From the NCBI RefSeq assembly GCF_026212465.1, contig NC_080049.1, positions 13,840,996-13,904,995 on the forward strand: a stretch of DNA of 64,000 nt, read 5' to 3'. Of the stretch, positions 24,173-35,160 are shown one piece after another. The position numbers were made by a program, and so were the translations under genes. This DNA is from Amaranthus tricolor. Lineage: Eukaryota; Streptophyta; Magnoliopsida; Caryophyllales; Amaranthaceae. The stretch's first letter is position 1. Every line of letters begins with the position of its first letter. Under the pieces are notes generated by a model. That model had not been told where the DNA came from. It was given only the letters and a program-made list of their open reading frames with translations, and searched no databases.

Positions 24173-27100
24173 AACACTATTTGGAATAATATATTGCGTT
24201 GAAGTGGTTAGAATTGAAAATCATAGTCTTATGCTGGAAATTACGTGTTAAGTTCTGATTTTATGTGTTTTTAAGCTTTTTTGGCACTTTTGCGCTTAAA
24301 ATAACTCAAACTTGTTTCGTTTTGCGCGAAACTTGCCACACAACACTATTTCGTCTATATTATTGCATTGAAGTGGTTAGAATTGAAAATCATAGTCATA
24401 TGCTAGAAATTAAGTGTTAAGTTGCGATTTTAAGGGTTTTTTAACCGTTTTTGGCTTTTTTGCGCATAAAGTAGCTCAAACTTTGTTTGTTTTTTTGCAA
24501 ACTTGCCACATAACCACTATTTCGTCTATATTATTGCGTTGAAGTGGTTAGAATTGAAAATTATAGTCATATGCTAGAAATTACGTGTTAAGTTGCGATT
24601 TTAAAGGTTTTTAATCGTTTTTTCGCACTTTTGCGCATAAGTAGATCTAACTTGGTTTCTTTTGCTCGAAACTTCGCACACAACACTATTTGGAATAATA
24701 TATTGCGTTGAAGTGGTTAGAATTGAAAATTATAGTCATATGCTAGAAATTACGTGTTAAGTTGCGATTTTAAGGGTTTTTAACCGTTTTTGGCACTTTT
24801 GCGCATAATGTAGCTCAAACTTGGTTTGTTTTGCATGAAACATGGCACACAACACTATTTGGAATATATTATTGTGTTGAAGTGGTTAGAATTGAAAATC
24901 ATAGTCATATGCTAGAAATTACATGTTAAGTTCCGATTTTAAGGGTTTTTAATCGTTTTTCGCACTTTTGCGCATAAAGTAGATCAAACTTTGTTTCTTT
25001 TGCTCGAAACTTCGCACACAACACTATTTGAATAATATATTGCGTTGAAGTGGTTAGAATTGAAAATCATAGTCTTATGCTAGAAATTACGTGTTAAGTT
25101 CTGATTTTATGTGTTTTTAAGCTTTTTTGGCACTTTTGCGCTTAAAATAGCTCAAACTTGTTTCGTTTTGCGTGAAACTTGCCACACAACACTATTTCGT
25201 CTATATTATTGCATTGAAGTGGTTAGAATTGAAAATCATAGTCATATGCTAGAATTAAGTGTTAAGTTGCGATTTTAAGGGTTTTTAACCGTTTTTTTGC
25301 TTTTTTGCGCATAAAGTAGCTCAAACTTTGTTTGTTTTTTGCAAAACTTGCCACATAACACTAGTTCGTCTATATTATTGCGTTGAAGTGGTTAGAATTG
25401 AAAATTATAGTCATATGCTAGAAATTACGTGTTAAGTTGCGATTTTAAAGGTTTTTAATCGTTTTTCGCACTTTTGCGCATAAAGTAGATCTAACTGGTT
25501 TCTTTGCTCGAAACTTCGCACACAACACTATTTGGAATAATATATTGCGTTGAAGTGGTTAGAATTGAAAATTATAGTCATATGCTAGAAAAATTACGTG
25601 TTAAGTTGCGATTTTAAGGGTTTTTAACCGTTTTTGGCACTTTTGCGCATAATGTAGCTCAAACTTGGTTTGTTTTGCATGAAACATGGCACACAACACT
25701 ATTTGGAATATATTATTGTGTTGAAGTGGTTAGAATTGAAAATCATAGTCATATGCTAGAAATTACATGTTAAGTTCCGATTTTAAGGGTTTTTAATCGT
25801 TTTTTCGCACTTTTGCGCATAAAGTAGATCAAACTTTGTTTCTTTTGCTCGAAACTTCGCACACAACACTATTTGGAATAATATATTGCGTTGAAGTGGT
25901 TAGAATTGAAAATCATAGTCTTATGCTAGAAATTACGTGTTAAGTTCTGATTTTATGTGTTTTTAAGCTTTTTTGGCACTTTTGCGCTTAAAATAGCTCA
26001 AACTTGTTTCGTTTTGCGTGAAACTTGCCACACAACACTATTTCGTCTATATTATTGCATTGAAGTGGTTAGAATTGAAAATCATAGTCATATGCTAGAA
26101 TTAAGTGTTAAGTTGCGATTTTAAGGGTTTTTAACCGTTTTTTGCTTTTTTGCGCATAAAGTAGCTCAAACTTTGTTTGTTTTTTGCAAAACTTGCCACA
26201 TAACACTATTTCGTCTATATTATTGCGTTGAAGTGGTTAGAATTGAAAATTATAGTCATATGCTAGAAATTACGTGTTAAGTTGCGATTTTAAAGGTTTT
26301 TAATCGTTTTTTCGCACTTTTGCGCATAAAGTAGATCTAACTTGGTTTCTTTTGCTCGAAACTTCGCACACAACACTATTTGGAATAATATATTGCGTTG
26401 AAGTGGTTAGAATTGAAAATTATAGTCATATGCTAGAAATTACGTGTTAAGTTGCGATTTTAAGGGTTTTTAACCGTTTTTGGCACTTTTGCGCATAATG
26501 TAGCTCAAACTTGGTTTGTTTTGCATGAAACATGGCACACAACACTATTTGGAATATATTATTGTGTTGAAGTGGTTAGAATTGAAAATCATAGTCATAT
26601 GCTAGAAATTACATGTTAAGTTCCGATTTTAAGGGTTTTTAATCGTTTTTTCGCACTTTTGCGCATAAAGTAGATCAAACTTTGTTTCTTTTGCTCGAAA
26701 CTTCGCACACAACACTATTTGGAATAATATATTGCGTTGAAGTGGTTAGAATTGAAAATCATAGTCTTATGCTAGAAATTACGTGTTAAGTTCTGATTTT
26801 ATGTGTTTTTAAGCTTTTTTGGCACTTTTGCGCTTAAAATAGCTCAAACTTGTTTCGTTTTGCGTGAAACTTGCCACACAACACTATTTCGTCTATATTA
26901 TTGCATTGAAGTGGTTAGAATTGAAAATCATAGTCATATGCTAGAATTAAGTGTTAAGTTGCGATTTTAAGAGTTTTTAACCGTTTTTTGCTTTTTTGCG
27001 CATAAAGTAGCTCAAACTTTGTTTGTTTTTTGCAAAACTTGCCACATAACACTATTTCGTCTATATTATTGCGTTGAAGTGGTTAGAATTGAAAATTATA

Positions 27101-27386
27101 GTCATATGCTAGAAATTACGTGTTAAGTTGCGATTTTAAAGGTTTTTAATCGTTTTTTCGCACTTTTGCGCATAAAGTAGATCTAACTTGGTTTCTTTTG
27201 CTCGAAACTTCGCACACAACACTATTTGGAATAATATATTGCGTTGAAGTGGTTAGAATTGAAAATTATAGTCATATGCTAGAAATTACGTGTTAAGTTG
27301 CGATTTTAAGGGTTTTTAACCGTTTTTGGCACTTTTGCGCATAATGTAGCTCAAACTTGGTTTGTTTTGCATGAAACATGGCACAC
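23327..27386 (+). repeat. 5-mer HOR block (E-A-B-C-F), ~846-bp period
   Basis: Four consecutive units: 23327-24172, 24173-25019, 25020-25864, 25865-26710, then E-A-B-C from 26711 with D (27387) in place of F. TTACATG recurs at ~24073, 24921, 25764, 26609. A monomers from ~25250 on read CTAGAATTAAG (one A lost) in each unit, showing the change spread with the unit. Confidence 0.9.
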
Positions 27387-28480
27387 AACACTATTTGGAA
27401 TATATTATTGTGTTGAAGTGGTTAGAATTGAAAATCATAGTCATATGCTAGAAATTACGTGTTAAGTTCCGATTTTATGTGTTTTTAAGCGTTTTTGGCA
27501 CTTTCGCGCTTAAAATAGCTCAAACTTGTTTCGTTTTGCGCGAAACTTGCCACACAACACTATTTCGTCTATATTATTGCGTTGAAGTGGTTAGAATTGA
27601 AAATCATAGTCATATGCTAGAAATTAAGTGTTAAGTTGCGATTTTAAGGGTTTTTAAACCGTTTTTGGCTTTTTTGCGCATAAAGTAGCTCAAACTTTGT
27701 TTGTTTTGTGCAAAACTTGCCACATAACAAAATTTCGTCTATATTATTGCGTTGAAATGGTTCGAATTGAAAATTATAGTCATATGCTAGAAATTACGTG
27801 TTAAGTTGCGATCTTAAGGGTTTTTAATCGTTTTTTCGCACTTTTGCGCATAAAGTAGATCAAACTTGGTTTCTTTTGCTCGAAACTTCGCACACAACAC
27901 TATTTGGAATAATATATTGCGTTGAAGTGGTTAGAATTGAAAATCATAGTCTTATGCTAGAAATTACGTGTTAAGTTCTGATTTTATGTGTTTTTAAGCT
28001 TTTTTGGCACTTTTGCGCTTAAAATAGCTCAAACTTGTTTCGTTTTGCGTGAAACTTGCCACACAACACTATTTCGTCTATATTATTGCATTGAAGTGGT
28101 TAGAATTGAAAATCATAGTCATATGCTAGAATTAAGTGTTAAGTTGCGATTTTAAGGGTTTTTAACCGTTTTTTGCTTTTTTGCGCATAAAGTAGCTCAA
28201 ACTTTGTTTGTTTTTTGCAAAACTTGCCACATAACACTATTTCGTTTATATTATTGCGTTGAAGTGGTTAGAATTGAAAATTATAGTCATATGCTAGAAA
28301 TTACGTGTTAAGGTGCGATTTTAAAGGTTTTTAATCGTTTTTCGCACTTTTGCGCATAAAGTAGATCTAACTTGGTTTCTTTGCTCGAAACTTCGCACAC
28401 AACACTATTTGGAATAATATATTGCGTTGAAGTGGTTAGAATTGAAAATTATAGTCATATGCTAGAAATTACGTGTTAAG
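27387..28480 (+). repeat. D-A'-B'-E-A-B-C run up to the gap
   Basis: Order D (27387), A' (27556), B' (27725), E (27894), A, B, then C cut by the gap. The same D-A'-B'-E order occurs at 509-1184. B' here has GAAATGGTTCGAATTG, private differences from other copies. No other features. Confidence 0.82.
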
Positions 28481-28580
28481 NNNNNNNNNNNNNNNNNNNN
28501 NNNNNNNNNNNNNNNNNNNNNNNNNNNNNNNNNNNNNNNNNNNNNNNNNNNNNNNNNNNNNNNNNNNNNNNNNNNNNNNN
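28481..28580. other. Assembly gap, 100 N
   Basis: Exactly 100 Ns, a common placeholder for a gap of unknown size. The left flank ends inside a C-like monomer (…GTGTTAAG) and the right flank begins inside a reverse-complemented E monomer. Both flanks are satellite, and their orientation is opposite, so the true missing length and the relative orientation are unknown. Confidence 0.98.
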
Positions 28581-31500
28581 GTAATTTCTAGCATAAGACT
28601 ATGATTTTCAATTCTAACCACTTCAACGCAATATATTATTCCAAATAGTGTTGTGTGCGAAGTTTCGAGCAAAAGAAACCAAGTTTGATCTACTTTATGC
28701 GCAACATTGCGAAAAACGATTAAAAACCCTTAAAATCGCAACTTAACACGTAATTTCTAGCATATGACTATAATTTTCAATTCTAACCACTTCAACGCAA
28801 TAATATAGACGAAATTTTGTTATGTGGCAAGTTTTGCACAAAACAAACAAAGTTTGAGCTACTTTATGCGCAAAAAAGCCAAAAACGGTTAAAAACCCTT
28901 AAAATCGCAACTTAACACTTAATTTCTAGCATATGACTATGATTTTCAATTCTAACCACTTCAATGCTATAATATAGACGAAATAGTGTTGTGTGGCAAG
29001 TTTCACGCAAAACGAAACAAGTTTGAGCTATTTTAAGAGCAAAAGTGCCAAAAAAGCTTAAAAACACATAAAATCAGAACTTAACACGTAATTTCTAGCA
29101 TAAGACTATGATTTTCAATTCTAACCACTTCAACGCAATATATTATTCCAATAGTGTTGTGTGCGAAGTTTCGAGCAAAAGAAACCAAGTTTGATCTACT
29201 TTATGCGCAAAAGTGCGAAAAACGATTAAAAACCCTTAAGATCGCAACTTAACACGTAATTTCTAGCATATGACTATAATTTTCAATTCTAACCACTTCA
29301 ACGCAATAATATAGACGAAATTTTGTTATGTGGCAAGTTTTGCACAAAACAAACAAAGTTTGAGCTACTTTATGCGCAAAAAAGCCAAAAACGGTTAAAA
29401 ACCCTTAAAATCGCAACTTAACACTTAATTTCTAGCATATGACTATGATTTTCAATTCTAACCACTTCAACGCAATAATATAGACGAAATAGTGTTGTGT
29501 GGCAAGTTTCGCGCAAAACGAAACAAGTTTGAGCTATTTTAAGCGCAAAAGTGCCAAAAAAGCTTAAAAACATATAAAATCGAAACTTAACACGTAATTT
29601 CTAGCATAAGACTATGATTTTCAATTCTAACCACTTCAACGCAATATATTATCCCAAATAGTGTTGTGTGCGAAGTTTCGAGCAAAAGAAACCAAGTTTG
29701 ATCTACTTTATGCGCAAAAGTGCGAAAAACGATTAAAAACCCTTAAAATCGCAACTTAACACGTAATTTCTAGCATATGACTATGATTTTCAATTCTAAC
29801 CACTTCAACACAATAATATATTCCAAATAGTGTTGTGTGCCATGTTTCATGCAAAACAAACCAAGTTTGAGCTACATTATGCGCAAAAGTGCCAAAAACG
29901 GTTAAAAACCCTTAAAATCGCAACTTAACACGTAATTTCTAGCATATGACTATAATTTTCAATTCTAACCACTTCAACGCAATATATTATTCCAAATAGT
30001 GTTGTGTGCGAAGTTTCGAGCAAAAGAAACCAAGTTTGATCTACTTTATGCGCAACATTGCGAAAAACGATTAAAAACCCTTAAAATCGCAACTTAACAC
30101 GTAATTTCTAGCATATGACTATAATTTTCAATTCTAACCACTTCAACGCAATAATATAGACGAAATTTTGTTATGTGGCAAGTTTTGCACAAAACAAACA
30201 AAGTTTGAGCCACTTTATGCGCAAAAAAGCCAAAAACGGTTAAAAACCCTTAAAATCGCAACTTAACTCTTAATTTCTAGCATATGACTATGATTTTCAA
30301 TTCTAACCACTTCAACGCAATAATAAAGACGAAATAGTGTTGTGTGGCAAGTTTCGCGCAAAACGAAACAAGTTTGAGCTATTTTAAGCGCAAAAGTGCC
30401 AAAAAAGCTTAAAAACACATAAAATCAGAACTTAACACGTAATTTCTAGCATAAGACTATGATTTTCAATTCTAACCACTTCAACGCAATATATTATTCC
30501 AAATAGTGTTGTGTGCGAAGTTTCGAGCAAAAGAAACCAAGTTTAATCTACTTTATGCGCAAAAGTGCGAAAAACGATTAAAAACCCTTAAAATCGCAAC
30601 TTAACACGTAATTTCTAGCATATGACTATAATTTTCAATTCTAACCACTTCAACGCAATATATTATTCCAAATAGTGTTGTGTGCGAAGTTTCGAGCAAA
30701 AGAAACCAAGTTAGATCTACTTTATGCGCAAAAGTGCGAAAAACGATTAAAAACCTTTAAAATCGCAACTTAACACGTAATTTCTAGCATATGACTATAA
30801 TTTTCAATTCTAACCACTTCAACGAAATAATATAGACGAAATAGTGTTATGTGGCAAGTTTTGCAAAAAACAAACAAAGTTTGAGCTACTTTATGCGCAA
30901 AAAAGCCAAAAACGGTTAAAAACCCTTAAAATCGCAACTTAACACTTAATTTCTAGCATATGACTATGATTTTTCAATTCTAACCACTTCAATGCAATAA
31001 TATAGACGAAATAGTGTTGTGTGGCAAGTTTCACGCAAAACAAAACAAGTTTGAGCTATTTTAAGCGCAAAAGTGCCAAAAAAGCTTAAAAACACATAAA
31101 ATCAGAACTTAACACGTAATTTCTAGCATAAGACTATGATTTTCAATTCTAACCACTTCAACGCAATATATTATTCCAAATAGTGTTGTGTGTGAAGTTT
31201 CGAGCAAAAGAAACCAAGTTTAATCTACTTTATGCGCAAAAGTGCGAAAAACGATTAAAAACCCTTAAAATCGCAACTTAACACGTAATTTCTAGCATAT
31301 GACTATAATTTTCAATTCTAACCACTTCAACGCAATAATATAGACGAAATTTTGTTATGTGGCAAGTTTTGCACAAAACAAACAAAGTTTGAGCTACTTT
31401 ATGCGCAAAAAAGCCAAAAACGGTTAAAAACCCTTAAAATCGCAACTTAACACTTAATTTCTAGCATATGACTATGATTTTCAATTCTAACCACTTCAAC

Positions 31501-34500
31501 GCAATAATAAAGACGAAATAATGTTGTATGGCAAGTTTCGCGGAAAACGAAACCAAGTTTGAGCTATTTTAAGCGCAAAAGTGCCAAAAAAAGCTTAAAA
31601 ACACATAAAATCAGAACTTAACACGTAATTTCTAGCATAAGACTATGATTTTCAATTCTAACCACTTCAACGCAATATATTATTCCAAATAGTGTTGTGT
31701 GCGAAGTTTCGGGGCAAAAGAAACCAAGTTTGATCTACTTTATGCGCAAAAGTGCGAAAAACGATTAAAAACCCTTAAAATCGGAACTTAACACGTAATT
31801 TCTAGCATATGACTATGATTTTCAATTCTAACCACTTCAACACAATAATATATTCCAAATAGTGTTGTGTGCCATGTTTCATGCAAAACAAACCAAGTTT
31901 GAGCTACATTATGCGCAAAAGTGCCAAAAACGGTTAAAAACCCTTAAAATCGCAACTTAACACGTAATTTCTAGCATATGACTATAATTTTCAATTCTAA
32001 CCACTTCAACGCAATATATTATTCCAAATAGTGTTGTGTGCGAAGTTTCGAGCAAAAGAAACCAAGTTAGATCTACTTTATGCGCAAAAGTGCGAAAAAC
32101 GATTAAAAACCCTTAAAATCGCAACTTAACACGTAATTTCTAGCATATGACTATAATTTTCAATTCTAACCACTTCAACGCAATAATATAGACGAAATAG
32201 TGTTATGTGGCAAGTTTTGCAAAAAACAAACAAAGTTTGAGCTACTTTATGCGCAAAAAAAGCCAAAAACGGTTAAAAACCCTTAAAATCGCAACTTAAC
32301 ACGTAATTTCTAGCATATGACTATGATTTTCAATTCTAACCACTTCAACGCAATAATATAGACGAAATAGTGTTGTGTGGCAAGTTTCGCGCAAACGAAA
32401 CAAGTTTGAGCTATTTTAAGCGCAAAAGTGCCAAAAAAGCTTAAAAACATATAAAATCGAAACTTAACACGTAATTTCTAGCATAAGACTATGATTTTCA
32501 ATTCTAACCACTTCAACGCAATATATTATTCCAAATAGTGTTGTGTGCGAAGTTTCGAGCAAAAGAAACCAAGTTTGATCTACTTTATGCGCAACATTGC
32601 GAAAAACGATTAAAAACCCTTAAAATCGCAACTTAACACGTAATTTCTAGCATATGACTATAATTTTCAATTCTAACCACTTCAACGCAATAGTATAGAC
32701 GAAATTTTGTTATGTGGCAAGTTTTGCACAAAACAAACAAAGTTTGAGCTACTTTATGCGCAAAAAAGCCAAAAACGGTTAAAAACCCTTAAAATCGCAA
32801 CTTAACTCTTAATTTCTAGCATATGACTATGATTTTCAATTCTAACCACTTCAACGCAATAATAAAGACGAAATAGTGTTGTGTGGCAAGTTTCGCGCAA
32901 AACGAAACAAGTTTGAGCTATTTTAAGCGCAAAAGTGCCAAAAAAGCTTAAAAACACATAAAATCAGAACTTAACACGTAATTTCTAGCATAAGACTATG
33001 ATTTTCAATTCTAACCACTTCAACGCAATATATTATTCCAAATAGTGTTGTGTGCGAAGTTTCGAGCAAAAGCAACCAAGTTTGATCTACTTTATCCGCA
33101 AAAGTGCGAAAAACGATTAAAAACCCTTAAAATCGGAACTTAACACGTAATTTGTAGCATATGACTATGATTTTCAATTCTAACCACTTCAACGCAATAA
33201 TATAGACGAAATAGTTTTGTGTGGCAAGTTTCGCGCAAAACAAAACAAGTTTGAGCTACTTTAAGCGCGAAAGTGTCAAAAACGCTTAAAAACGCATAAA
33301 ATCGGAACTTCACGCGTAATTACTAACATATGACTATGATTTTCAATTGTAACCACTTCAACCCAATAATATATACCAAATAATGTTCAGTGCCAAGTTT
33401 CGTGCTAAGCAAACCAAGTTTGATCTACTTTATGCGCAAAAGTGCGAAAAACGATTAAAAACCCTTAAAATCGGAACTTAACACGTAATTTCTAGCATAT
33501 GACTATGATTTTCAATTCTAACCACTTCAACACAATAATATATTCCAAATAGTGTTGTGTGCCATGTATCATGCAAAACCAAACCAAGTTTGAGCTACAT
33601 TATGCGCAAAAGTGCCAAAAACGGTTAAAAACCCTTAAAATCGCAACTTAACACGTAATTTCTAGCATATGACTATAATTTTCAATTCTAACCACTTCAA
33701 CGCAATATATTATTCCAATAGTGTTGTGTGCGAAGTTTCGAGCAAAAGAAACCAAGTTAGATCTACTTTATGCGCAAAAGTGCGAAAAACGATTAAAAAC
33801 CTTTAAAATCGCAACTTAACACGTAATTTCTAGCATATGACAATAATTTTCAATTCTAACCACTTCAACGCAATAATATAGACGAAATAGTGTTATGTGG
33901 CAAGTTTTGCAAAAAACAAACAAAGTTTGAGCTAACTTTACGCGCAAAAAAGCCAAAAACGGTTAAAAACCCTTAAAATCGCAACTTAACACGTAATTTC
34001 TAGCATATGACTATAATTTTCAATTCTAACCACTTCAACGCAATATATTATTCCAAATAGTGTTGTGTGCGAAGTTTCGAGCAAAAGAAACCAAGTTTGA
34101 TCTACTTTATGCGCAACATTGCGAAAAACGATTAAAAACCCTTAAAATCGCAACTTAACACGTAATTTCTAGCATATGACTATAATTTTCAATTCTAACC
34201 ACTTCAACGCAATAATATAGACGAAATTTTGTTATGTGGCAAGTTTTGCACAAAACAAACAAAGTTTGAGCTACTTTATGCGCAAAAAAGCCAAAAACGG
34301 TTAAAAACCCTTAAAATCGCAACTTAACACTTAATTTCTAGCATATGACTATGATTTTCAATTCTAACCACTTCAACGCAATAATAAAGAAGAAATAGTG
34401 TTGTGTGGCAAGTTTCGCGCAAAACGAAACAAGTTTGAGCTATTTTAAGCGCAAAAGTGCCAAAAAAGCTTAAAAACACATAAAATCAGAACTTAACACG

Positions 34501-35160
34501 TAATTTCTAGCATAAGACTATGATTTTCAATTCTAACCACTTCAACGCAATATATTATTCCAAATAGTGTTGTGTGCGAAGTTTCGAGCAAAAGAAACCA
34601 AGTTTGATCTACTTTATGCGCAAAAGTGCGAAAAACGATTAAAAACCCTTAAAATCGGAACTTAACACGTAATTTCTAGCATATGACTATGATTTTCAAT
34701 TCTAACCACTTCAACACAATAATATATTCCAAATAGTGTTGTGTGCCATGTTTCATGCAAAACAAACCAAGTTTGAGCTATATTATGCGCAAAAGTGCCA
34801 AAAACGGTTAAAAACCCTTAAAATCGCAACTTAACACGTAATTTCTAGCATATGACTATAATTTTCAATTCTAACCACTTCAACGCAATATATTATTCCA
34901 AATAGTGTTGTGTGCGAAGTTTCGAGCAAAAGAAACCAAGTTAGATCTACTTTATGCGCAAAAGTGCGAAAAACGATTAAAAACCCTTAAAATCGCAACT
35001 TAACACGTAATTTCTAGCATATGACTATAATTTTCAATTCTAACCACTTCAACGCAATAATATAGACGAAATAGTGTTGTGTGGCAAGTTTCGCGCAAAA
35101 CGAAACAAGTTTGAGCTATTTTAAGCGCAAAAGTGCCAAAAAAGCTTAAAAACATATAAA
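28581..35160 (-). repeat. Mixed-order satellite beside the gap
   Basis: Reverse-strand monomers A', B', E, A, B, C and F in irregular order with one G-H pair (H at 33219-33387). Several copies carry TTCCAATAG (one A missing) near 29150 and 33715. No gene, RNA or insertion visible. Confidence 0.82.
33219..33387 (-). repeat. Monomer type H, right-arm copy 1
   Basis: 169 bp, reverse strand. Reads TTACGCGTGAAG and GACACTTTCGCGC forward. It has AGTCATATG instead of the usual H AGTCTTATG. Confidence 0.9.

Larger units (their letters stand above)
1..28480 (+). repeat. Left satellite array arm, ~169-bp monomers, forward orientation
   Basis: Uninterrupted head-to-tail tandem array of about 168 monomers. 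Starts of the AACACTATTT-like decamer fall at 2, 171, 340, 509, 678, 847, 1016, 1185, 1355, 1524 and 1693, giving a period of 169 (once 170). One monomer (340-508) has 55 G/C of 169 bases. Monomers fall into recurring diagnostic types ordered into higher-order repeats, as in centromeric satellites. All forward frames are closed by frequent stops, and I see no unique sequence, transposon or gene in it. Centromeric identity is inferred from architecture; no kinetochore evidence exists in sequence alone. Confidence 0.97.

Noticed and set aside
1..28480. CRISPR array
   Set aside because: Repeats are regular, but the whole 169-bp unit is repeated with no unique spacers, the length is wrong, and no cas-like gene is present.
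28469..28672. 67-codon open frame on the minus strand
   Set aside because: It spans the 100-N gap, so about half of it is undefined, and the rest is satellite.
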